IMG/VR virus record: IMGVR_UViG_3300031251_000112
Coordinates: 1-22,198 of that record
From: a virus
Strand: one strand, 5' to 3'
DNA: 22,198 nt
Shown here: positions 1 to 6,472 of the stretch, one piece after another
How the letters are laid out: every line of letters begins with the position of its first letter
How positions within the stretch are numbered: the first letter of the stretch is position 1
Position numbers and translations under genes: made by a program
Notes under the pieces: model-generated
Told to the model about the DNA's origin: nothing
Seen by the model: the letters and a program-made list of their open reading frames with translations, nothing else
Databases searched by the model: none

Positions 1-2
1 AA

Positions 3-455
3 GCGCGAGAGAATGAATGGGAAGTCGGAAAGGACTTTGTGCCCCACGATGCCAAGGTTAAAGAATGGGGGACTGATCGGACCCGCGTAGAGACGATGAT
101 CGAGCTTGGTCTCCGCCCACATGTTGTTCCCCGCAGCTCCGACGCTGACGGGCATCAGGCCATTCGTTCCACGCTGCCGCGATGCATCTTCCACCCCCGC
201 ACCGAAGAGCTAGGAATGGCCTCGCTGGAGAGCTATCGGCGGGAGTGGGATGATACTCAGAAGACGTTCAGGGCAAGCGCACTGCACGACTGGTCCTCTC
301 ATGGCGCTAAGGCGTTTCAGTATCTCTCGCAGGCTTGGCACATGGACATCACTGAGCCGAAGAAAGAAACCAATTTCCGCCCCGTCCAAGACATGACGCT
401 TGATGAGATTTGGGACGAGTTTGCGCCTGCGCGTGGCTCACGCGGCAGGATATAA
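3..455 (+). CDS. Terminase large subunit, C-terminal part (partial, truncated by window edge)
   Basis: This is the end of the large terminase subunit, the motor and nuclease that cuts concatemeric phage DNA and drives it into the prohead. The frame is open from base 3, so the start lies left of the window. The visible 150 residues match the RNase H-like nuclease half of the family: an early PHDAK stretch with a probable metal-binding Asp, a TRVETM segment, a LPRC(I)F strand, then YRREWD and HDWSSHGAKAFQYL near the end. In relatives the last motif usually reads SHxADAFRY, so the Lys in place of Asp is slightly unusual, although the HD just before it is kept. Family assignment rests on recalled sequence patterns. 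The gene ends with TAA and is convergent with the reverse-strand HTH gene. Confidence 0.85.
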   Translation, partial: ARENEWEVGKDFVPHDAKVKEWGTDRTRVETMIELGLRPHVVPRSSDADGHQAIRSTLPRCIFHPRTEELGMASLESYRREWDDTQKTFRASALHDWSSHGAKAFQYLSQAWHMDITEPKKETNFRPVQDMTLDEIWDEFAPARGSRGRI

Positions 456-477
456 AGGCATCTGCGGCTGTTGAAAC

Positions 478-492
478 CGGCAAAATATGCCG
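478..492. terminator. Small hairpin between convergent genes
   Basis: A 5-bp stem CGGCA/TGCCG with an AAATA loop sits in the 42-bp gap between the terminase stop and the stop of the reverse-strand HTH gene. There is no strong T-run, so a terminator role is a weak inference from its position. Confidence 0.25.
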
Positions 493-497
493 AATTG

Positions 498-734
498 CTA
501 CCGCTCAGATATCTGATTTTCAGGAGATGGCCCGGTAACTTCCGGTAAAACATCTCCATATGGAGGCAAGTTCATCGCAATAGCCGAGCACGCCAGCGCG
601 ACATAGCGCGGGATACGCGACCAGCCGGTTTCATAGGCGTGGTATCCGTTAGGGGATAGGCCTAGGGCAAGCGCGGCCTCTGTTTTGTTGAGGTTCATGC
701 GCTCGCGCCATTGTTTGAGGGTGGTGGGGGTCAT
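498..734 (-). CDS. Small HTH (Xre/Cro-like) transcriptional regulator
   Basis: A 78-residue protein whose first ~55 residues look like a Xre/Cro-type helix-turn-helix: TLKQWRERMNLNKTEAALALGLSPNGYHAYETGWSRIP, with helix 2 NKTEAALALG and a recognition helix around SPNGYHAYETG. The remaining C-terminus is short and Pro-rich, so there is no room for a large dimerisation or peptidase domain as in CI or LexA-like repressors. It is the last gene of a three-gene leftward cassette; its ATG overlaps the stop of the preceding gene (ATGA), which suggests translational coupling. It probably binds the repeated dyad upstream of the cassette promoter and controls its own operon, but that is inferred. No strong Shine-Dalgarno site is visible. 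Confidence 0.75.
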   Translation of the reverse strand: MTPTTLKQWRERMNLNKTEAALALGLSPNGYHAYETGWSRIPRYVALACSAIAMNLPPYGDVLPEVTGPSPENQISER

Positions 735-949
735 GGGCGCATCTTTTTTGGTTGCATAAATCTGTCTGAATCATATCCGTCTAACCCGCGCCGTTCGGCT
801 TCTTGGAATTGTGCCATTTCAAACTCTATCCGGCATCTAAGTGCGTCGACGTCTTTTTGCGCTTCGATAGCCCGGCGCTCTAACGCTGTCAGATAGGCGT
901 GGCTGTTTTTTAGACATTCTTCGTGCCAAGCCATTGGCATCTTGCTCAT
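731..949 (-). CDS. Small conserved phage protein, charged helical
   Basis: A 72-residue protein beginning MSKMPMAWHEECLKN, followed by a long charged helix (about residues 18-55, LERRAIEAQKDVDALRCRIEFEMAQFQEAERRG) and a short DGYDSDRF tail. I recognise this as a small, widespread phage protein type of unknown function (same MxWHEECLKN start and coiled-coil-like body), but cannot name it. It is the middle gene of the leftward cassette, with a purine-rich AGAGAGA ribosome-binding region upstream and a 4-base overlap with the downstream HTH gene. Confidence 0.65.
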   Translation of the reverse strand: MSKMPMAWHEECLKNSHAYLTALERRAIEAQKDVDALRCRIEFEMAQFQEAERRGLDGYDSDRFMQPKKMRP

Positions 950-972
950 CTGTCTCTCTCTGTAAGGAATGG

Positions 973-988
973 AGGGGCCGAAGCCCCT
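973..988 (-). promoter_or_regulatory. UUCG hairpin inside the leftward cassette
   Basis: On the reverse strand AGGGGC-TTCG-GCCCCT forms a perfect 6-bp stem with a stable UUCG tetraloop just after the stop of the first cassette gene. No T-run follows, so it more likely stabilises or punctuates the mRNA between genes than terminates transcription. Confidence 0.45.
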
Positions 989-993
989 TGGTG

Positions 994-1221
994 TTAGATT
1001 TTGACGCTACCAGTCCACCCATCGTTTCTTGTATAGAAGCCTTTACGCTGAAGGCCCGCGAGAGTTGACGCAAACGTCCGGCCTGGCATTGTCGCAAGCG
1101 GAGCGTCAGACGCTTGAGCGCTCAAAAGACAAACAGTCGCCCAGCCATCAATCGGGTTCTTGGCTACGGTGCGAAGGCCTTCGAGAACTTTAACTTGAAG
1201 TGGCGTTAATTCAGTGGCCAT
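994..1221 (-). CDS. Hypothetical small phage protein
   Basis: A 75-residue protein, first gene of the leftward cassette. It opens MATELTPLQVKVLEGLRTVA and continues with alternating helical stretches and a C-terminal GFYTRNDGWTGSVKI that could be the wing of a winged-helix fold; that is only a resemblance and no function is claimed. The start is supported by GGAG seven bases before the ATG on the reverse strand and by a good sigma70-type promoter about 30 bases further upstream. Confidence 0.6.
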   Translation of the reverse strand: MATELTPLQVKVLEGLRTVAKNPIDGWATVCLLSAQASDAPLATMPGRTFASTLAGLQRKGFYTRNDGWTGSVKI

Positions 1222-1247
1222 TTGCTTACTCCGTTGTTGATGCCCTT

Positions 1248-1275
1248 ATGATACGCATATTTGCGATAGAGTCAA
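1248..1275 (-). promoter_or_regulatory. Sigma70-type promoter of the leftward cassette
   Basis: Read on the reverse strand: -35 TTGACT (1275-1270), a 16-base spacer, -10 TATCAT (1253-1248), about 27 bases before the ATG of the first cassette gene. The spacer contains one complete copy of the CGCATATTTGCG dyad, so a protein bound there would block RNA polymerase directly. Confidence 0.65.
1254..1265. promoter_or_regulatory. Operator-like dyad, copy 1
   Basis: CGCATATTTGCG is a CGCA-N4-TGCG dyad located exactly in the spacer of the leftward promoter. An identical copy lies 32 bp to the right (three helical turns). Likely binding site for the cassette's HTH protein; the protein-site pairing is inferred. 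Confidence 0.55.
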
Positions 1276-1285
1276 TAAGAATAAT

Positions 1286-1297
1286 CGCATATTTGCG
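1286..1297. promoter_or_regulatory. Operator-like dyad, copy 2
   Basis: Second exact copy of CGCATATTTGCG, 10 bp upstream of the leftward -35 box and 24-35 bp before the first rightward gene. A further TTTGCG half-site occurs at 1304-1309. The in-phase 32-bp spacing would suit cooperative binding. I do not see a convincing rightward promoter overlapping this copy. Confidence 0.55.
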
Positions 1298-1320
1298 GAA
1301 AAGTTTGCGAGGTCGGAACG

Positions 1321-1521
1321 ATGGCCGGTCACACTCCAAAACCGCAGCGGCCTGAAGACCTCGCAAAACCCATTGAAGGCGGCGATCTTCAGGATGGAAT
1401 GCTTGTGCATTTCAATGCTGAAGCTCCGAAGGCTGACGCCAATGTCGAGGCGCAAATCAAGCGCGAAACGAATTGGCAATTGCGAGATTTGATCCGGCGC
1501 GACCGTGGGGAGCCTCGTTGA
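1321..1521 (+). CDS. Hypothetical small phage protein
   Basis: A 66-residue, polar and highly charged protein (MAGHTPKPQRPEDLAKP..., ending RRDRGEPR) that I do not recognise. It is the first rightward gene after the operator region, preceded by a weak GAGG-containing ribosome-binding region. The next gene's ATG begins one base after its stop. It starts a chain of tightly packed small genes leading to the portal gene. Confidence 0.5.
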   Translation: MAGHTPKPQRPEDLAKPIEGGDLQDGMLVHFNAEAPKADANVEAQIKRETNWQLRDLIRRDRGEPR

Positions 1522-1522
1522 T

Positions 1523-1717
1523 ATGACCCGCACCCAAATCACCAACGATCCCGACTGGCCGACGCCGCGCTCCTTTGACGAGCGTGTGACTGAAGAGATG
1601 GTCGATCGCGCCTATGCCGTCCTCTATCCGGTCGAGAGCTGGCCGGATCGGCTTATCGCCACGGCCCGGGTCCGCGTTCGGACTGCGCTCGAGGCGGCGT
1701 GGTCTGCGGCGCAGTGA
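1523..1717 (+). CDS. Hypothetical small phage protein
   Basis: A 64-residue protein, MTRTQITNDPDWPTPRSFDERV..., with an amphipathic C-terminal half (PDRLIATARVRVRTALEAAWSAAQ). The ATG at 1523 is preferred over an in-frame GTG at 1505 because GGGGAG lies 10-15 bases upstream and the ATG follows the previous stop by one base. No domain recognised. Confidence 0.5.
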   Translation: MTRTQITNDPDWPTPRSFDERVTEEMVDRAYAVLYPVESWPDRLIATARVRVRTALEAAWSAAQ

Positions 1718-1720
1718 CGG

Positions 1721-1825
1721 ATGGAAACTGCGGCTGGGATCGTTGCGGCCGTCGGGGGCTGGCTCTTTGGGTTTCTGATCGTTCCGAAGGCGGCGGATCG
1801 CGTGAGGCGATGGATCAGGAACTGA
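1721..1825 (+). CDS. Very small membrane protein (34 residues)
   Basis: ATG three bases after the preceding stop opens a 34-residue frame: an N-terminal hydrophobic stretch (AAGIVAAVGGWLFGFLIVP, about residues 4-22) and a basic tail (RVRRWIRN). One membrane helix with positive residues after it is predicted. There is no clear Shine-Dalgarno site. Its end overlaps the next small gene by 16 bases. It could be a real phage membrane peptide or chance; the packing between coupled genes and the hydrophobic-then-basic layout favour real. Confidence 0.4.
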   Translation: METAAGIVAAVGGWLFGFLIVPKAADRVRRWIRN

Positions 1826-1899
1826 AAAACATCATGGGCGTCTATGGCGCCGTGATCCTTTGCATCTTTATTCTCTGGCTGATCGGTGCATCTCAATGA
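1810..1899 (+). CDS. Very small membrane protein (29 residues)
   Basis: Starting at an internal ATG preceded by TGAGGCG, this frame encodes MDQELKNIMG followed by a strongly hydrophobic helix (VYGAVILCIFILWLIGA, residues 11-27). It overlaps the previous tiny membrane gene in another frame, and its stop overlaps the ATG of the next gene (ATGA). A longer reading of the same frame from 1699 would prepend a Cys/Gly-rich stretch with no coding look, so the short form is preferred. Function unknown; holin-like peptides are one possibility, without direct support. Confidence 0.45.
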   Translation: MDQELKNIMGVYGAVILCIFILWLIGASQ

Positions 1900-2168
1900 A
1901 TAGCGGCTGGCATGCAAAACTGCACGTCGAAGAATTCGGCGAGCAATACTCGAAAGAGGATGCTGAATATCGCGTCGGCGTCCCGTTCGAGCGTTGCGGG
2001 CAGTGCGAGTTTTTCAAGAATCCCCACGCTTGCGAGATCGTCCGCGGCTACATCGTTCAGCAGCAAGTCTGCAAATTCTTCGATAAGAAGTTCGATTCTG
2101 GCTGGCCAATGAAGGCGGCTAAAGTCGAAGATGCCGAAGAAGAAGCGGAAGAGGCAGACAAAGACTGA
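1896..2168 (+). CDS. Small Cys-rich phage protein, HiPIP-like cysteine spacing
   Basis: A 90-residue protein with four cysteines in the pattern C-x2-C-x8-C-x12-C (RCGQCEFFKNPHACEIV ... QQQVCKFF, about residues 34-60) and an acidic, repetitive tail (EDAEEEAEEADKD). Small phage proteins with a CxxCxFF...CxLVxGxIxxxxxCKxF pattern are sometimes described as high-potential iron-sulfur-like; this copy fits that layout, so the cysteines may hold a metal or Fe-S cluster. The ATG at 1896 gives a 4-base overlap with the previous gene and is preferred to an upstream in-frame ATG at 1860. The stop shares its last base with the portal start. Confidence 0.6.
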   Translation: MNSGWHAKLHVEEFGEQYSKEDAEYRVGVPFERCGQCEFFKNPHACEIVRGYIVQQQVCKFFDKKFDSGWPMKAAKVEDAEEEAEEADKD

Positions 2169-4693
2169 TGGCGATCGCCCCGCGCGGCTCAGGCAAACGC
2201 ATCCGGCAGTTTGCCAATTCAGACGCCGATGTCGCGCCGCCCGTCGAAGCCGCTATTGTCGACGAAGATTGCGCGGCGTGGAAGCTGCAAATCAAGTTAG
2301 CAGAGCGACGTTCCGAGAAATGGGAAAATCGCTGCAAGCGGATCATCAAGCGCTATCGCGAAGAGCGCCCGGACGAAGGCGACAAGGCCGGGACGCCGAT
2401 GAGGATGAATGTCCTCTGGTCGAATGTCCAGACCTTGCAGCCTTCGATTTATGGACGCGAACCGGTTCCGATCGCGGAGCGCCGCTTTCTTGACCGGGAT
2501 GTTGTCGGGCGCGTCGCGGCTCAAATCCTCGAGCGCGCCATGCGCTATGAACTGGCCGATAGCGGCTTCCATGATACTATGGAGCAATGCGTCCTTGATT
2601 ATCTCCTTGTCGGTCGCGGCGTTCCGTGGCTTCGGTTCAAACCCGTCATTGGAGCCGCAAGCAGCCTGACGGACCGCGGCGACGATGAGCTGCAGGACCG
2701 TGCTGGCGATCCGCTGGATGATCAGGAATTCTTATCCGATCCGGAGAGGCAGGAAAGAGACGATAGCGACGCCGAGACGTTTGAGCCGCCGGCGGAGCGT
2801 CTTCTAAGCGCGAATGTCGATGTCGATTACGTCCACTGGCAGGATTTCTTTACATCCAAGGCGCGGTTCTGGAAGGAAGTCGATTGGGTTGCCCGGCGTG
2901 TCTACTCGACCAGGCAGGATCTGATTGACGATTTCGGCGAGGAAATCGGACGGGCCGTCCCGCTCGAGATGACGCCTGAGACTGACGAGCTGAATAAGAT
3001 CGGCCGCAATATCGAGCAGATGCCAGATAGTATGAAAAAGGCTATCGTGTATGAGATTTGGGATAAGCCAACGCGCAAGGTCTACACGATCGCGCAGGGG
3101 TTTGACCGGTTTCTCGAGGATCCGCGGGAAGACCCGTTGAACCTTGAGGGCTTTTGGCCGTGCCCGAAGCCGCTCTTCGCGACGATGACAAACGACACAA
3201 TCGAGCCCGTCCCTGATTATATCGAATACCAGGATCAGGCGCTCGAAATCGACAATCTGACCAACCGGATCAGCCTGCTGATCAAGGCGCTCAAGGTTGC
3301 CGGCGTTTACGATGCAAGCCAAAAGCAGTTGGCGCGCCTGCTGGACGAGGGGCACGAAAACAAGCTTATCCCCGTTTCGTCTTGGGCGGCATTCGCGGAA
3401 AAGGGCGGTTTAGCAAGCGCCGTTTCGTTCCTGCCGATCAAGGAAATATCGGAAGTTCTGCTCGGCCTCACCGAAGCCAGAGAGCAGATCAAGAAAGACC
3501 TCTACGAAATCACCGGCCTTGCGGATATTATGCGAGGGCAGGCCGATCCGCGGGAGACCGCAGAGGCGGTGCAAACAAAGGGCCGTTGGGGAAGCCTCCG
3601 CCTTCAAAACCGTCAGCAAGAGGTCGCCCGTCTTTGTCGGGACACGATCCGGATGATGGGCGAGATCATGGCGGAGCATTTCCCAGCGCAGACCTTGATT
3701 GAAATTTCCGGAGCGATGTTTGATGAAGGAATCGGAGGGCCGGCGCCCATCGCTCCCAAGCCCCCACAAGCCCCCCCTCAGCCGATTGCGCCACCTTCGC
3801 CGCCGCCCATGCAGCAACACGGGCCGATGCCTATGCCTGGCGCTCCTGGAGGCGGAATACCTGGACCTGCTGGATTACATCCCGGAATGCCAGTTCCCCC
3901 GCCAGCGGGCGGCCCTCCGATCGGCAACGCGCCGGGCATTCCGCAACCAATAGACCCACAGGCGCAATACGCCATGCAGATGGCGCAGTATCAAGCGGAC
4001 AAGCAAAACCTGATTATGAAAGCGATCGAGCTTTTGAAACAGGATAAAATGCGTGGGTTCCGCATCGATATTGAGACGGATTCCACGATCAATGATGACG
4101 TGAATGAGGATAAGGCGCAGCGCGTTGAATTCCTGAAGGCCGTCTCAATGTTTGTCGAGCAGAGCGCGCAGATCGGGGCGCAGGTTCCAGATGCGGTGCC
4201 GATGCTCGGAAAGATGCTCCTATTCGGTGTCCGTGGGTTCCGCGCCGGGCGCGATCTGGAAAGCACGATCGAAGAATTCGTCGACAAGGCCGAAAAGGAC
4301 GCCGCGGAGAAACAGAACGCGCCGCCTCAGCCTAATCCGGAGCAACAGAAGGCGCAGGCCGATTTGCAGGCCACGCAGGCCAAGGCATCGGCCGAGATCG
4401 AAAAGGCCAAGATCGATGCGCAGGCCTCCGCCGAAGATAATGCGCGGGCCATGGCGACCAATAAGCTTGATGCCCAAATCGCTCAGCAGAAAGCCACGAT
4501 GGAAATGATGCAGATGCAGCGTGAGGCTGAGTTCCGCGCTTCCGAGCACCAGGCGCGCATGGCGGAATTGGCGATGAAAGCGAGAATTGCCGAGGAATCG
4601 CATCGGCGCGATATTGAACGCGGCGCGATGGAGCATCAGCATCATATCGAAGCGCTGAAGGTGCCCAAGGCAAATGGCGGGGCAGCACGATGA
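2168..4693 (+). CDS. Portal protein (P22-like)
   Basis: An 841-residue portal: the dodecameric ring through which DNA enters and leaves the head. Family-like stretches include MRMNVLWSNVQTLQPSIYGR (about residue 78), VDYVHWQDFF (about residue 219), a YEIWDK strand, and EITGLADIMRGQADPRETA (about residues 447-465) in the core. Two additions stand out: a Pro/Gly/Met-rich segment (about residues 523-598) and a long Ala/Gln/Lys/Glu helix region to the end (about 680-830) that should form a coiled coil or barrel. The position directly before scaffold and coat genes supports the call. ATG overlaps the previous stop by one base; the stop overlaps the next ATG by four bases. Confidence 0.88.
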   Translation: MAIAPRGSGKRIRQFANSDADVAPPVEAAIVDEDCAAWKLQIKLAERRSEKWENRCKRIIKRYREERPDEGDKAGTPMRMNVLWSNVQTLQPSIYGREPVPIAERRFLDRDVVGRVAAQILERAMRYELADSGFHDTMEQCVLDYLLVGRGVPWLRFKPVIGAASSLTDRGDDELQDRAGDPLDDQEFLSDPERQERDDSDAETFEPPAERLLSANVDVDYVHWQDFFTSKARFWKEVDWVARRVYSTRQDLIDDFGEEIGRAVPLEMTPETDELNKIGRNIEQMPDSMKKAIVYEIWDKPTRKVYTIAQGFDRFLEDPREDPLNLEGFWPCPKPLFATMTNDTIEPVPDYIEYQDQALEIDNLTNRISLLIKALKVAGVYDASQKQLARLLDEGHENKLIPVSSWAAFAEKGGLASAVSFLPIKEISEVLLGLTEAREQIKKDLYEITGLADIMRGQADPRETAEAVQTKGRWGSLRLQNRQQEVARLCRDTIRMMGEIMAEHFPAQTLIEISGAMFDEGIGGPAPIAPKPPQAPPQPIAPPSPPPMQQHGPMPMPGAPGGGIPGPAGLHPGMPVPPPAGGPPIGNAPGIPQPIDPQAQYAMQMAQYQADKQNLIMKAIELLKQDKMRGFRIDIETDSTINDDVNEDKAQRVEFLKAVSMFVEQSAQIGAQVPDAVPMLGKMLLFGVRGFRAGRDLESTIEEFVDKAEKDAAEKQNAPPQPNPEQQKAQADLQATQAKASAEIEKAKIDAQASAEDNARAMATNKLDAQIAQQKATMEMMQMQREAEFRASEHQARMAELAMKARIAEESHRRDIERGAMEHQHHIEALKVPKANGGAAR

Positions 4694-4989
4694 GCCGAGC
4701 GACTTACGTTTTTCGGGAAGGCATTGGCGTCATCCCGAAAGAAGACGCAGAGCCCATCGAAGGCGGCTTCCATCTTATCCGAGACGACATGAGCCCGCTG
4801 CGCCATATGGCGGACGGAAAGGTCTACGACAGCAAGTCGGCATTTCGTCATGCGACGCGCGCGGCAGGCTGCGTCGAGGTTGGGGATCATCAATTCAAGC
4901 CTCGCGCGCCGATCAAACTTGATAAGCGCGAGCGCGTCGAAGCGATCAAGAAATCGATTTATGATTTGAAGAATGGGCGGCGCTCCTGA
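4690..4989 (+). CDS. Conserved phage protein between portal and scaffold
   Basis: A 99-residue protein (MSRATYVFREGIGVIP..., then HMADGKVYDSKSAFRHATRAAGCVEVGD, ending in a basic helix ERVEAIKKSIYDLKNGRRS). I recognise this as a type often found beside portal genes of P22-like phages, where MADGxxYxSKSxFRxxTKAxGCxExG is the conserved core, but its role is unknown. It overlaps the portal stop by ATGA and its own stop overlaps the next start by one base, so the genes are likely co-translated. Confidence 0.65.
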   Translation: MSRATYVFREGIGVIPKEDAEPIEGGFHLIRDDMSPLRHMADGKVYDSKSAFRHATRAAGCVEVGDHQFKPRAPIKLDKRERVEAIKKSIYDLKNGRRS

Positions 4990-5228
4990 TGGATCAATCC
5001 TATCAAAATCTCATGATCCAGCAGCTCATGGGCGCCGGCAATGCGCCGCAGGGCACGACTGGTCAGCTCCCGACGTCGCCCTACGGCCAGAACATGATAA
5101 CGGGCAACGGCATGGCCCAACAGCAGGCCATGCAGCAGGGCCAAAACGGCATGCTCGGCACTCCAGTGCCAGGCTCACAGCAGTTGATGCAGCCGATGGC
5201 GTCCTATCCTAGCGCCACGCAATACTGA
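4989..5228 (+). CDS. Small Gln/Met-rich hypothetical protein
   Basis: A 79-residue low-complexity protein rich in Gln, Met, Gly and Pro (e.g. NGMAQQQAMQQGQNGMLG). No domain can be seen. Tight coupling to the genes on both sides, in the portal-scaffold interval, suggests a small morphogenesis or head protein; that is only positional. Confidence 0.5.
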   Translation: MDQSYQNLMIQQLMGAGNAPQGTTGQLPTSPYGQNMITGNGMAQQQAMQQGQNGMLGTPVPGSQQLMQPMASYPSATQY

Positions 5229-5235
5229 GGATCAC

Positions 5236-6459
5236 ATGGAATTAGAGAAAGAAGTCGTCCGGGATACAGTTTCCGGCGCCGACGACGCGCGCGTCGAATC
5301 CCCGCGCGATGAGAACCCTAACCGCCATCCCCGCGATGAATACGCGGGAAAGGAAAAGGGCAAGGATATCCGTTCGATCGCCCGGGCCGCAATGCGCGAA
5401 GTCCGCGAGAAGAACGAAGCCGCAGAGCGCGGAGAAAACGTCAAAAGCGACAAGCGCGCCCCGGACGGCCGCTTTGTGCCGGCCAATCAATCAAAGCCTG
5501 AAGATGGAGGTGCCCCCGCAGGTGCTTCTCTTAAGGCTGATCCTAATTCCTCGACCGATGGGACTGTCAAGCCGGACGCGCCACAAGTTGCGCCAGCCCA
5601 TGCTGCCCCCGCCGCACTGTCGCAGGAGATCAAAGCCATGTGGGGCACGTTGCCCCCAGCCGTCCAGGCTGAATTTGTGCGCCGGGAAACCGACACGCAA
5701 AAAGGCGTTGATCAACTCAAAGCAAAGTATGAGCCTATCGAGGCGGCTTTCGCTCCCCATCGATCGCAATTGCAGCAGCTTGGCAAAACGGAGAGCCAGG
5801 CCGTCGAACAATTGCTGGGATGGCATGTCGCGCTATCTGGACCGAACAAGGCAGAAGCGTTCAAAGCCCTCGCGCAGTCTCATGGATTCGACATCTCAAC
5901 ACTAGGCCCTCAGCCCAATGTTGCGCCTCAATCACAGCCTGATCCGAACCAAGCCTTTCGGACCTATATCGACCCTCTGAACCAGAAGGTGTCCGCTCTC
6001 GAAACCGAGCTACAGCGCCGGGACCGTGAGCGCGTCCAGAACGACATTTCGAATTTCTCCAAGGACAAGCCGCACTTTGAAAAGGTGCGCATCGCCATGG
6101 GGCATTTGATCAACTCCGGCCTCGCCACTGGCGCCAATTCGAAGGAAATCTTCGATGACGCCTATGAGCGCGCTTGCCGCGCCGATCCGGAAACGTTCAA
6201 TCTGATCCAGCAGGAACAACGAGAAAAGCAGGAAGCCGAAGCCCGCACCGCTCAAGAAGCCGCTGCAAAGAAAGCAGCCGAAGAAGCGGAGCGCAAGCGG
6301 AAAGCGGACGCTGAAGAAGTCCAGAAAGCGCGCCGCGCCGGCGTCGGCCCACGCGCCGGATCTCCGAGCAGCGGAAAAGGTCTTGCAGGACAACCGCAAG
6401 GCCAATCAGTTCGAGACAGTCTCAAGAGCGCAATAAAGGAGCGGTCGGCCGTAATCTGA
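5236..6459 (+). CDS. Scaffolding-type head assembly protein
   Basis: A 407-residue, highly charged, mostly helical protein lying directly before the coat gene, where P22-like phages keep the scaffold that templates procapsid assembly. The N-terminus is acidic/basic low complexity; a Pro/Ala linker covers about residues 90-130; residues ~255-365 are rich in Glu, Lys, Ala and Gln and likely coiled coil (EEAERKRKADAEEVQKARR); the end (SVRDSLKSAIKERSAVI) is a basic helix, as scaffold C-termini that contact coat protein often are. The ATG is preceded by TGAGGA six bases away. The assignment depends on composition and position, as scaffold sequences diverge strongly. Confidence 0.7.
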   Translation: MELEKEVVRDTVSGADDARVESPRDENPNRHPRDEYAGKEKGKDIRSIARAAMREVREKNEAAERGENVKSDKRAPDGRFVPANQSKPEDGGAPAGASLKADPNSSTDGTVKPDAPQVAPAHAAPAALSQEIKAMWGTLPPAVQAEFVRRETDTQKGVDQLKAKYEPIEAAFAPHRSQLQQLGKTESQAVEQLLGWHVALSGPNKAEAFKALAQSHGFDISTLGPQPNVAPQSQPDPNQAFRTYIDPLNQKVSALETELQRRDRERVQNDISNFSKDKPHFEKVRIAMGHLINSGLATGANSKEIFDDAYERACRADPETFNLIQQEQREKQEAEARTAQEAAAKKAAEEAERKRKADAEEVQKARRAGVGPRAGSPSSGKGLAGQPQGQSVRDSLKSAIKERSAVI

Positions 6460-6472
6460 AAAGGCTTCAGTT

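Noticed and set aside
1505-1522. GTG at 1505 as start of the 1523 gene
   Set aside because: It would overlap the previous gene and include the probable ribosome-binding site GGGGAG, which fits the ATG at 1523 better.
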